NCBI RefSeq assembly: GCF_003122485.1
Contig: NZ_JRFU01000089.1
Coordinates: 1-44,527, forward strand
Direction of reading: 5' to 3'
From: Eubacterium ramulus
GTDB lineage: Bacteria; Bacillota; Clostridia; Lachnospirales; Lachnospiraceae
DNA: 44,527 bases
In this document: positions 34,461 through 42,320 of the stretch, in pieces
Layout of the letters: every line of letters begins with the position of its first letter
Numbering within the stretch: the first letter of the stretch is position 1
Program-made: the position numbers and the translations under genes
Notes under the pieces: generated by a model
Seen by the model: the letters and a program-made list of their open reading frames with translations, nothing else
The model's database searches: none
What the model was told of the DNA's origin: nothing

Positions 34461-35388
34461 CGTTGTCACCTCGCTTATAAGCTGTGTAATCCGAAGTATC
34501 CAGCCCCTTTCCTGCATACGGATGACTGGATGCGCCCCGGTGCGCATAAGAATACATCGGTGCGGAATGAACCGCCTGACTGCGCATTGCATCGATAATG
34601 CCCGGATACAGATCCGCCTTGATCATAGATGGTGCTCCGTTTGCGCCCTCACAGATCACGTTTCCGTCCGGTCCCAAGATCATGCTTCGTCCAAAGCAGG
34701 AAAAATTCTCATTTTCCGCTGTTCCAGAACAGTTGACTGCCACTACGTACACCTGATTAAAATAAGCACCGGATTTATTGGTGATCTCCCATGCGTTCTG
34801 CCACGGATCCATGTAATGGGTCGGACGGATGATCACATTTGCGCCCTGCACGGCTGCTTCCCGCCACATTTCCGGATAATCGCCATCCGCACAGATGATA
34901 ATGCCAAATTTTGCACCTTTCGGTCCGTCACATACGGTACAGCTGCGTCCCGGAATGGAACCCTCAAAAGGAATCCACGGATTCATTTTATCATAGCGGT
35001 GAATGATCTCACCTTTGTCATTGATCACAATGGCGGTATTGGTGTAATTGTTCTGTTCATCCACCCGAAGCAGGAAATCAAACACTCCGTACACTTCCAG
35101 TTCCGCACATTTTTTCTGAAACTTCTTAATCTGCGGACTGTCCATGGTAAGCAACGCATTTTCCCATCCAAACTGCGGGAAACCCTGAATGCACGCTTCC
35201 GGTGCTACAAACAGATCAAAGCCCGGAAAGCCACCGGAAGCCCGATCCATAAAAGAAAGCAGCGTTTCTGTATTGCGGTCTACGTCTTCCATATTCATGG
35301 CACCGATGGGCGCATACTGCGCACCAACAACAGTCAGGCATTCTGTCTCAATTTTTCCATTGATTCCAAATACATTTCCTCTGTTCAT
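34447..35388 (-). CDS. Nitrilase-superfamily amidase, formamidase/aliphatic amidase-like
   Basis: The 313-residue enzyme shows the nitrilase-superfamily triad: Glu64 in VAPEACIQG, Lys134 in YDKMNPW and Cys166 in IIICADGDYPE, with Glu142 and Asp168 also present. These positions closely follow formamidase AmiF (Glu60, Lys133, Cys166). The DNA encodes WREAAVQGANVIIRPTHY after the nucleophile, as in AmiF/AmiE enzymes. The start at 35388 has a G-rich ribosome site 8 bases upstream. It likely hydrolyses an amide brought in by the upstream permease; the substrate (formamide, a short amide or an N-carbamoyl compound) cannot be told from sequence. Confidence 0.8.
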   Translation of the reverse strand: MNRGNVFGINGKIETECLTVVGAQYAPIGAMNMEDVDRNTETLLSFMDRASGGFPGFDLFVAPEACIQGFPQFGWENALLTMDSPQIKKFQKKCAELEVYGVFDFLLRVDEQNNYTNTAIVINDKGEIIHRYDKMNPWIPFEGSIPGRSCTVCDGPKGAKFGIIICADGDYPEMWREAAVQGANVIIRPTHYMDPWQNAWEITNKSGAYFNQVYVVAVNCSGTAENENFSCFGRSMILGPDGNVICEGANGAPSMIKADLYPGIIDAMRSQAVHSAPMYSYAHRGASSHPYAGKGLDTSDYTAYKRGDNDGTV

Positions 35389-35493
35389 ATTTTGTACCCC
35401 CCTGTCACCCTTCCTGTGTTCAGCTTTATACTCGTATTCATACAATTAGCAGTAATACTTTGATATAGGAAGGTTTATCTGACAAATCATTCT

Positions 35494-36735
35494 TTATTTT
35501 TCTTTATCACAGATTTTGCTTCCAATAAAGTAAATAACGCATGCTGCAACGATGGAATTGATAGAACCGATACCAACCGGTACTTTCAGTCCAACGATAG
35601 CACCTGCAACAACGACAATGATTGCATACCATTTTACGGTTTTCATATTTGTTGTGTCATTTTCCTGATAACGTCTCTGATGCATGAAGTAATCAGTGAT
35701 TACCACACCACCAACCGGAGGGATCGCATATCCCATGAAAGTAAGCCAGGAAGTAAAGTTATAGTATAACCATACAGAAGCTACGATTCCAATGATACCG
35801 CTGACTAATACCATTTTCTTTTTGGAGCATCCTGTAATATTGGAAAGTCCAAGTCCACAGGAATATAATCCGTTATCGGCTGTGGTCCAGATATTTAATC
35901 CAAGTACAATGATAGCCGGAAGTGCTAATCCCTGTGCAATCATAATATAGAAAATATCTGCCTGTCCTGTTACGGAACCACCTACTGCACCGAATACGAA
36001 CATCAGGGAGTTTCCTATAAAGAACGCGATAACTGTTGCGATAACTGCGATTTTTCTTGTTTTTGCAAAACGTGTATAGTTCGGGGTTGTTGTACCACCA
36101 CTGACGAAAGAACCTACAACCAGTGTAATGGCTGTTGCCAGTGTGATCGGATTCTGCGGTTCTGCTGCAAACAGACCACCAAGTCCGCCCATAGAAGAGA
36201 CACCAAGCCCTACAGAAATGCATCCCAGGATTCCGACTGCCGGAACTGCGATCCAGCTTACGATCTCCAGAGATTTAATACCAAAATAAGCAGAAGCTGT
36301 CATAAGACCACCAGACAGAATAACAAGAACTACTACCGGAATACCAGTCAGCTCTGCAACCGGAATGGAAAACATTGCGATACCTACGCCAAACCATCCC
36401 ATCTGTGTAAATGTAATAATTGCGGAACAAAGCCAGGAACCTTTCTTTCCGAAAGCATGTCTCGCCATCAGATCCAGGGTAAGTCCTGTCTTGCATCCCA
36501 TGTAACCAAGAATACCGGTATATACGCCAAGAATCGCATTACCGATGAGCAAAGCCCATATAAATTTTGTCATGTTCAGACCAATACCAAGCTGACCGCC
36601 GACACTCATGCTGGCGGAGAAAAAGGTAAAGCCCATCATGATCATAAACATTGGCAGAAAACCTTTTCTTGCGCTGTCAGGTACCGCCTGAAGCTCGTAA
36701 TCCTGCTGTTTCTCATTTGTCTGGTTGTTTTCCAT
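35494..36735 (-). CDS. codB: NCS1-family permease (cytosine permease CodB-like)
   Basis: The 413-residue protein has about 12 membrane helices and belongs to the nucleobase:cation symporter-1 family. The FFSASMSVGGQLGIGLNM segment, WFGVGIAMFS and GLNIWTTADNGLYS are typical of CodB-like members. NCS1 carriers bring in cytosine, hydantoins, allantoin or thiamine precursors. No cytosine deaminase is adjacent; the next gene encodes an amidase, so the cargo may be an amide or ureide. AGGAGG lies just upstream of the ATG at 36735. A terminator-like hairpin lies between its promoter and start codon. Confidence 0.87.
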   Translation of the reverse strand: MENNQTNEKQQDYELQAVPDSARKGFLPMFMIMMGFTFFSASMSVGGQLGIGLNMTKFIWALLIGNAILGVYTGILGYMGCKTGLTLDLMARHAFGKKGSWLCSAIITFTQMGWFGVGIAMFSIPVAELTGIPVVVLVILSGGLMTASAYFGIKSLEIVSWIAVPAVGILGCISVGLGVSSMGGLGGLFAAEPQNPITLATAITLVVGSFVSGGTTTPNYTRFAKTRKIAVIATVIAFFIGNSLMFVFGAVGGSVTGQADIFYIMIAQGLALPAIIVLGLNIWTTADNGLYSCGLGLSNITGCSKKKMVLVSGIIGIVASVWLYYNFTSWLTFMGYAIPPVGGVVITDYFMHQRRYQENDTTNMKTVKWYAIIVVVAGAIVGLKVPVGIGSINSIVAACVIYFIGSKICDKEK

Positions 36736-36764
36736 AACATCCTCCTGCTCTTTTTTCTCGCAAA

Positions 36765-36807
36765 AAAGGTGCCAGGAGTACCTCAACCCAAATACTCTGG
36801 CACCTTT
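36765..36807 (-). promoter_or_regulatory. Terminator-like hairpin in the codB leader (candidate attenuator)
   Basis: A 15-bp stem (AAAGGTGCCAGAGTA with TACTCCTGGCACCTTT, one bulged base) and a 12-base loop are followed by TTTTTTG on the minus strand. It begins about five bases after the predicted start of transcription and ends 30 bases before the codB start. It may also end transcripts of the upstream symporter gene. Confidence 0.7.
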
Positions 36808-36817
36808 GCCGCTCTAA

Positions 36818-36846
36818 AATATAGCATGGTGGTTATACTATGTCAA
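36818..36846 (-). promoter_or_regulatory. Strong promoter of the codB-amidase operon
   Basis: On the minus strand TTGACA (36841-36846) and TATATT (36818-36823) are separated by exactly 17 bases. Confidence 0.8.
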
Positions 36847-36910
36847 AAAAATATCAATCCCTGATGTTATTCTTTTTTCTAATATATAAGGACATATATA
36901 ATGAAAATGA

Positions 36911-38302
36911 CTACTTATGTTGTCTTGCAAAATAGTCCTTTACCAGCTTCACAACCGTACCCGACAACAGGAACAACGCGATCAGGTTCGGGATCGCCAT
37001 CAGACCGTTGAATGTCTCTGCAATGCTCCAGAGCATACCAAGGTCCATGGTTGCACCAACGATTGCCACCAGTGCATAAACGACCATAAACGGTTTTACC
37101 CATTTTTCAGAAGACAGGTACTCCATACAACGTGAACCGTACAGTCCCCATCCGATAATAGTGGAAAATGCAAAACAGCAAAGTGCGATGGCGGTAAAAA
37201 TAGATACCCAGTTGCCATATGTAGCGGTAAATCCGGAAATAGTCAGCTCTGCACCTGCATCTGCGCCATATCCAACCGGGATACCACTGCACAGAATAAC
37301 CATAGCAGTCAGTGTACAGATCAGAATCGTATCAGTAAATACTTCAAAAATACCGAACATACCCTGTTTTACCGGTTCTCCAGTGTCTGCACATGCATGG
37401 GCAATGGAACCAGTACCAAGACCTGCCTCGTTGGAGAAAATACCGCGGGCTACACCTTTTTTCATACTCAGGAAAAAGCTTCCTACGATACCACCGGTCA
37501 CAGAAGCCGGATGGAATGCACCGTCAATAATAGAATGAAATACTCCAGGCACACGGTCGATATTTAAAATAATAACGCCAAACGCAAGTACGATATATAA
37601 TAATGCCATGAACGGAATCAGACGTTCAGTAACACGACCGATACGTTTTACACCGCCAAGCAGGATCATGGCTACTAAAATGGCAACAATAATACCCATC
37701 ACCAGATTGACAACTTTTGTAGAACTTTCCGGAATAATATTGAAACTCAGTAACGCGGAATCAATCGCTGTTGTGATTGTATTTACCTGTGTGGCATTAC
37801 CGGTTCCAAATACGGTTAATACACCAAACAGGGCAAACAAAAACGCAAGCCAGTGCCAGTGTTTTTTCAGTCCGTTCTTAATATAATACATCGGACCGCC
37901 AACCCAGTCTCCCACTGCGTTTTTCTCACGAAAATGTACCGCAAGGGTTACCTCGGAAAACTTGGTACACATACCAAGCAACGCGGAAATCCACATCCAG
38001 AATACCGCACCCGGACCACCGATAGCGATTGCTCCGGCAACACCGGCGATATTTCCGGTTCCGACGGTTCCCGCCAGCGCCGTACAGACTGCCTGGAACG
38101 GAGTCATGGCTCCATCGGAAGCATCCTTTTTATCAAAAATTTTTCCAATGGTCTGTTTCATTGCATATGGAAATTTACGAATCTGTAAGAATTTTGTCCG
38201 CACACTGAGCAGAAGACCCACTCCGATAATGCAGATCATGGCAGGCACACCCCAGATGAAATTGTTCACCACGGAGTTCACCGATTTGATAATTTCTAAC
38301 AT
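36911..38302 (-). CDS. Sodium:alanine/glycine symporter, AGCS family
   Basis: The 463-residue membrane protein has 10-11 helices and takes up alanine or glycine with Na+. ALAGTVGTGNIAGVAGAIAIGGPGAVFWMW near residues 70-100 (recognised in parts such as GTVGTGNIAGV and GGPGAVFWMW) is the AGCS signature, and GDWVGGPMYYI follows. GVARGIFSNEAGLGTGSIAHA in the second half is equally conserved. GAGAGG upstream supports the start. An 8-bp perfect palindrome lies between promoter and start codon. Na+ use fits a cell whose Rnf complex may export Na+. Confidence 0.95.
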   Translation of the reverse strand: MLEIIKSVNSVVNNFIWGVPAMICIIGVGLLLSVRTKFLQIRKFPYAMKQTIGKIFDKKDASDGAMTPFQAVCTALAGTVGTGNIAGVAGAIAIGGPGAVFWMWISALLGMCTKFSEVTLAVHFREKNAVGDWVGGPMYYIKNGLKKHWHWLAFLFALFGVLTVFGTGNATQVNTITTAIDSALLSFNIIPESSTKVVNLVMGIIVAILVAMILLGGVKRIGRVTERLIPFMALLYIVLAFGVIILNIDRVPGVFHSIIDGAFHPASVTGGIVGSFFLSMKKGVARGIFSNEAGLGTGSIAHACADTGEPVKQGMFGIFEVFTDTILICTLTAMVILCSGIPVGYGADAGAELTISGFTATYGNWVSIFTAIALCCFAFSTIIGWGLYGSRCMEYLSSEKWVKPFMVVYALVAIVGATMDLGMLWSIAETFNGLMAIPNLIALFLLSGTVVKLVKDYFARQHK

Positions 38303-38328
38303 TTTTTAACCTCTCAACTCATTTGTAT

Positions 38329-38348
38329 TCTGTCTGTGTCCAGACAGA
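38329..38348. promoter_or_regulatory. Perfect palindrome at the symporter transcription start, likely operator
   Basis: TCTGTCTG and CAGACAGA form perfect 8-bp arms around 4 bases, directly downstream of the -10 element. GntR-family operators often have such GTC-GAC symmetry, but the regulator is not identified. Confidence 0.6.
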
Positions 38349-38355
38349 TTTAAAA

Positions 38356-38384
38356 AGTATAGCACACTTTTTTTACAATGTACA
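38356..38384 (-). promoter_or_regulatory. Probable promoter of the AGCS symporter
   Basis: On the minus strand TGTACA (38379-38384) and TATACT (38356-38361) are 17 bases apart, with the palindrome at the predicted start site. Confidence 0.55.
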
Positions 38385-38447
38385 GATTTTAATACAAAAG
38401 AGAACTGTATACAATGGATTTCTTATGTGTTTTTCATGTACTTTTGT

Positions 38448-38516
38448 GAAAGAAAATGATTCCATTTTGTCTCCGCGGCTAACAATCGCCTGCGAAGAAA
38501 AAATGGAATCACTTTC
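38448..38516. other. Long stem-loop in the 443-base gap before pfk
   Basis: TGATTCCATTTT pairs with AAAATGGAATCA, extended outward by GAAAG/CTTTC across a 4-A bulge and inward by CGC-GGC/GCC-GCG. This gives a stem-loop of about 70 bases. Short frames on both strands through it are not convincing genes. It may be a small RNA, a miniature mobile repeat, or a structural element. The rest of this gap holds the symporter promoter and a bidirectional terminator. Confidence 0.5.
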
Positions 38517-38636
38517 TAATCTACATAGTGAAATAACAAGTGTAAAAGGATCAATATGCTGGTAAGATTGATGAGCAGCAAATGTTAAGTATGAACTGCT
38601 TTTGTTCCTAATAAAAAATATAAACATTTATAATGT

Positions 38637-38673
38637 AAAAAGAAGTATCGTATTGTCGTGCGATACTTTTTTT
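38637..38673 (-). terminator. Bidirectional rho-independent terminator after pfk
   Basis: AAGTATCG pairs with CGATACTT around 10 bases. Seven T's follow on the plus strand and CTTCTTTTT on the minus strand. On the minus strand it ends the pfk transcript; on the plus strand it would end any RNA starting near the 38448 stem-loop. Confidence 0.8.
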
Positions 38674-38745
38674 ACGAAAGGGTTATATTATATCCATGAG
38701 TTATCTGAATTGCTATTTAAAAATCTGCTGTTATGCACGATTCGA

Positions 38746-39696
38746 TCAGATACAACTTAATGTCCGACCTAAATGTGCCAGATATGCGGAACATTCTTTG
38801 GTCTGTTTCATACCTTCACTGATTTCTACACCACACAGTTCATCGTGTTTCACACAGACCAGATGATGGTTTTTGCCTTTTTTGATCAAGTCTACCGCAT
38901 AAGCTCCCATCATACTTCCATAGACACGGTCTTTTGCTGTCGGATTGCCTCCGCGCTGGATAAAAGCAAGTACATTTGCACGGGTATGTACATGTAATTC
39001 CCGCTCGATGATCTCTGCCATCGGCTCTGCTTTTCCTGCGCCCTCTGCCAGCACGATTGTTCCGGAAGTAAAATGATATTTTCGTAAATGGTCTACGATC
39101 TGTTCTGCCGTTGTATTGCTGTCTGCAAAAATAGCTCTTGCTGATCCTGCAATGCCGCTCCACAGAGCGATAAATCCGGCACGCCGTCCCATTACTTCTA
39201 CCACGCTGAAACAGGAATGTGCTTCTGAGGTATCTGCGATACGGTCAATGGCTTCCACTGCAATATTGACCGCCGTATCAAAACCAATCGTGTATTCCGT
39301 ACAACCGATATCCAGATCGATGGTTCCCGGAACACCGACCACGCCGATTCCCTGCTTGGAAAGACAGTAAGCTCCCTGATAAGAACCATCTCCACCGATT
39401 ACAATGAGATCACTGATCCCATATTTTCGGCAGATGTCTGCAGCTTTCTTCTGCACGGAAAGTTCTTTGAACTCATCACAACGGGCAGTTCCCAGAATCG
39501 TTCCGCCTTTTGCAACAATATGCCGCACATCTTCTCTGTGAAGTTTTACGATATCTTCCCGTAACAATCCCGCATATCCATTGCGGATGCCATACAGTTC
39601 ATATCCCAATTCCTGTGCTCTTCCAAATATGCCATAGATTGCCGCGTTCATGCCCTGTGCATCTCCGCCACTTGTCAAAACTGCAATTTTTTTCAT
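38746..39696 (-). CDS. ATP-type 6-phosphofructokinase homologue with altered signature residues
   Basis: The 316-residue protein aligns along its length with E. coli PfkA. Retained residues include Arg72 (GTARCDEF), GGDGS at 101-105 (Gly104, the ATP-type residue), Gly124, Asp127 and Asp129, VVEVMGR, and FIQRGG. Two signature positions differ: GGDAQG (Gln14 instead of Pro) and TIDLD (Leu128 instead of Asn). It lacks a partner pyruvate kinase. Cells usually have another, canonical pfkA, so this may be a paralogue acting on fructose 6-phosphate, sedoheptulose 7-phosphate or a related sugar phosphate. It is 130 bases after the CoA-transferase gene, with no terminator seen between them. Confidence 0.88.
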   Translation of the reverse strand: MKKIAVLTSGGDAQGMNAAIYGIFGRAQELGYELYGIRNGYAGLLREDIVKLHREDVRHIVAKGGTILGTARCDEFKELSVQKKAADICRKYGISDLIVIGGDGSYQGAYCLSKQGIGVVGVPGTIDLDIGCTEYTIGFDTAVNIAVEAIDRIADTSEAHSCFSVVEVMGRRAGFIALWSGIAGSARAIFADSNTTAEQIVDHLRKYHFTSGTIVLAEGAGKAEPMAEIIERELHVHTRANVLAFIQRGGNPTAKDRVYGSMMGAYAVDLIKKGKNHHLVCVKHDELCGVEISEGMKQTKECSAYLAHLGRTLSCI

Positions 39697-39826
39697 ATCA
39701 GTTCCCTGCTCTTCCTGCTATTTTCCGTCATACTTCATCTCAATATGAGTTCCATATCTAACTAAACGAAACAATTATCCTATTCTCAGAATCTTCCTAT
39801 AATAATACAAATATCAATCTCTGTTT

Positions 39827-41140
39827 TTAAGCGATCTCTAATTTTTCATGGAATCTCTTTTCGTATTCCGCACCCAATGCTTCCCGAAACTCCGGTGCCG
39901 CAATATTGATCAGCGCTTTCGCTCTCTCCCGCAATGATTTTCCGTGTAACTGTGCAACGCCGTATTCGGTCACAACATAATCCACATCACACCGGCTTGT
40001 AGTAACAGCTGCGCCTTCTGCCAACAGCGGAACAATCTTGGAAATCGTTCCTTTTGCTGCGGTTGCCGGCATTGCCATGATCGTACGACCGCCCTTTGAC
40101 ATATTTGCGCCCCGGACAAAGTCTACCTGACCACCGACACCGGAAATCTGCTTCATTCCTACGGATTCACTTGCCACCTGCCCCATCAGATCTACTTCTA
40201 CACAAGAGTTTATGGAAACTACATTATCATTCTGGCAGATGACTTTCGGATCATTGACCACATCTACCGGCATCAGATTGACACTCGGATTATCATTTAC
40301 ATAATTATATAAACGATCTGTTCCCATCAGGAAAGTTGCCACGCACTGTCCTTTCTGAATCTGTTTGCGTGCATTTGTGATCACACCTGCTTCGAGCAGC
40401 TCTACCACACCATCGGAAAACATTTCACTGTGGATACCAAGATCTTTTTTATCTTTCAAAAACAGTAATACTGCATCCGGGATCGCACCGATTCCAAGTT
40501 GCAGGCAGTCACCGTCTTTTACCAGTGAAGCAACGTGTTCACCAATCTTTTTCTGAACTTCCCCGATCTTTGGCGGTGGAAGCTGAATCAGATCACTGCT
40601 CTCTGCCACAATGTAATCCAGTTTGCTGACATGAATAAAATTATCTCCGTGCACACGCGGCATTTTCGGATTTACCTGTGCGATTCTTAATTTTGCTGTC
40701 TCTGCACATGTCTTTGTATAATCACAGGATACGCCAAAGGAACAGTAACCCTGTGCATCCGGCTCACTTACCTGAATCAACGCTACATCTGGCGGTGCCT
40801 GTGTCCGGAAATATTCCGGTGCTTCTGAGAAGAAGATCGGTGTAAAATCCGCTCTGCCTTCTTCAATCGCTTTTCTTGTGGAACCACCGGCAAACAATGC
40901 GTTATGCCGAAAATGCTTTGCCATCTCCGGTGCGCAGTAACCTGCTTTTCCCATGGCAACCATATGTACCACTTCGATATCTTTCCAGTTCATCTCATCT
41001 GCGATTTCTACCATAGCATCTGTCAGAATGACAGGCTCGCTGCAGGCATGTGCTACAGCGACTCTGTCACCTGATTTGATATGGGATACTGCTTCTTTTG
41101 CAGTACAGATGCGATCTTTATATGTAATCTTCCAATCCAT
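39827..41140 (-). CDS. 4-hydroxybutyrate/butyrate-type CoA-transferase (AbfT/Cat2-like)
   Basis: The 437-residue protein belongs to the acetyl-CoA hydrolase/transferase family. It shows LQLGIGAIPDAVLLFLKD and then GIHSEMFSDGVVEL, in which Glu239 corresponds to the catalytic Glu238 of Clostridium aminobutyricum AbfT. SGVGGQVDFVRGA and VVTEYGVAQLHGKS are further family marks. These enzymes move CoA from acetyl-CoA to 4-hydroxybutyrate or butyrate. The 4-hydroxybutyrate dehydrogenase gene 38 bases upstream favours the former. AGGGG upstream supports the start. Confidence 0.88.
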   Translation of the reverse strand: MDWKITYKDRICTAKEAVSHIKSGDRVAVAHACSEPVILTDAMVEIADEMNWKDIEVVHMVAMGKAGYCAPEMAKHFRHNALFAGGSTRKAIEEGRADFTPIFFSEAPEYFRTQAPPDVALIQVSEPDAQGYCSFGVSCDYTKTCAETAKLRIAQVNPKMPRVHGDNFIHVSKLDYIVAESSDLIQLPPPKIGEVQKKIGEHVASLVKDGDCLQLGIGAIPDAVLLFLKDKKDLGIHSEMFSDGVVELLEAGVITNARKQIQKGQCVATFLMGTDRLYNYVNDNPSVNLMPVDVVNDPKVICQNDNVVSINSCVEVDLMGQVASESVGMKQISGVGGQVDFVRGANMSKGGRTIMAMPATAAKGTISKIVPLLAEGAAVTTSRCDVDYVVTEYGVAQLHGKSLRERAKALINIAAPEFREALGAEYEKRFHEKLEIA

Positions 41141-41178
41141 CTTTTTTACCCCTGTTTTTATCTATACACAATCCGGCT

Positions 41179-42291
41179 TTAGAACAGTTCTGTATAAATC
41201 TTGCGAATACGGTCTCTGTCTAAGTATACAAAGTTATTTACTAACAGACGCTGCTGGTTTTCGATAACGGAATCCGTAAACTCATCAATCTGAGCCTCTG
41301 TCATACCATACTCATGCAACGATTTCTTCTGAATGATCGTATTCAGTAATTTTTCCAGTTCCTCATATACATTTGCTGCATCACATCCAAGGATTCCGGC
41401 AATGTAATTATTCAGTTTTTCAATCTCACCGTCTGTCTTGATCTCCATGTAGTTGTTCATAACACCGGTAAACATTGCATAATTTGCTTCTCCGTGCGGT
41501 ACATGGAAGGTAGCGCCAAGCGGATAACTTAATGCGTGAACTGCTGCACAACCTGCATTTCCGAATGCGATACCAGCATAGTTACTTGCCATAAGGAAAT
41601 CATTTAATAACGGGATTCTTGCCTCTTTGCCTTCTTTTGCGATCTTCATGTATCCGGTCAGGATCATTTCGATGGCACGGTAACCAAACATTCTGGTTGT
41701 CTCATTTCCCTTCGGGGAAAGACTGGACTCGATAGCATGGATCAGGGCATCAATAGAACTTGTTGCGAATACGCCAAACGGAAGTCCTTTTAACAGTTCC
41801 GGAATCAGAACTGCCTCATCTGCATACATGTCATCCACTGCCAAACCTTTTTTGGTTCCACGGCTGTTCAATGCCAGAATTGCAATGTTTGTTACCTCAC
41901 TTCCAGTACCACAGGTAGTCGGTACCAGAACCAGCTCTTTATTTTTCACTGCCGGGATTTCTCCGTCATACAGATCCAGAACCGGTGATACCTGACGGAG
42001 TGCAAACAGTTTGGAAATGTCCAGAACTGTTCCACCACCAATGGCGATGACACGTTTGTGCTCACCTTTGATATCGCGGCACATTGCCTCTACCATATCA
42101 TCGGATGGCTCTCCCATGCCGTATTTTTCCTGGAAAATTACATCACATTTCAGATTCAGACCTCCGAAATACGGATTGTAAATATATTCGTTTGTAACAA
42201 CTAAATCTCCCTCACCCAACATAAAATCCTCTGCAAACTCTTTTGCAGTATCATAATTATAAATGTCCGGTTTCAACATTAAAGTTTTCAT
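41179..42291 (-). CDS. 4hbD: 4-hydroxybutyrate dehydrogenase (iron-dependent alcohol dehydrogenase)
   Basis: The 370-residue enzyme is a group III alcohol dehydrogenase closely resembling C. kluyveri 4HbD as I remember it, including FQEKYGMGEPSD, VPTTCGTGSEVTN, GNAGCAAVHALSYPLG and HVPHGEANY. Metal ligands are visible at Asp181, His185, His252 and His266, and GGGTVLD (85-91) binds NAD. It interconverts succinate semialdehyde and 4-hydroxybutyrate. I start at the ATG at 42291, where homologues begin and GGAGG lies 10 bases upstream. It lies between the transketolase subunits and the CoA-transferase on one strand. Confidence 0.88.
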   Translation of the reverse strand: MKTLMLKPDIYNYDTAKEFAEDFMLGEGDLVVTNEYIYNPYFGGLNLKCDVIFQEKYGMGEPSDDMVEAMCRDIKGEHKRVIAIGGGTVLDISKLFALRQVSPVLDLYDGEIPAVKNKELVLVPTTCGTGSEVTNIAILALNSRGTKKGLAVDDMYADEAVLIPELLKGLPFGVFATSSIDALIHAIESSLSPKGNETTRMFGYRAIEMILTGYMKIAKEGKEARIPLLNDFLMASNYAGIAFGNAGCAAVHALSYPLGATFHVPHGEANYAMFTGVMNNYMEIKTDGEIEKLNNYIAGILGCDAANVYEELEKLLNTIIQKKSLHEYGMTEAQIDEFTDSVIENQQRLLVNNFVYLDRDRIRKIYTELF

Positions 42292-42320
42292 TATACCTAT
42301 ACCTCCGGTCTGGCTTCCCT

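Noticed and set aside
34423-35463. A 346-residue plus-strand frame opposite the amidase gene.
   Set aside because: Long, but entirely antisense to a gene with a complete catalytic set; no promoter or ribosome site.
38323-38627. Two short overlapping reading frames on opposite strands in the gap before pfk.
   Set aside because: They run through the stem-loop and the symporter promoter, lack good ribosome sites and resemble no family.
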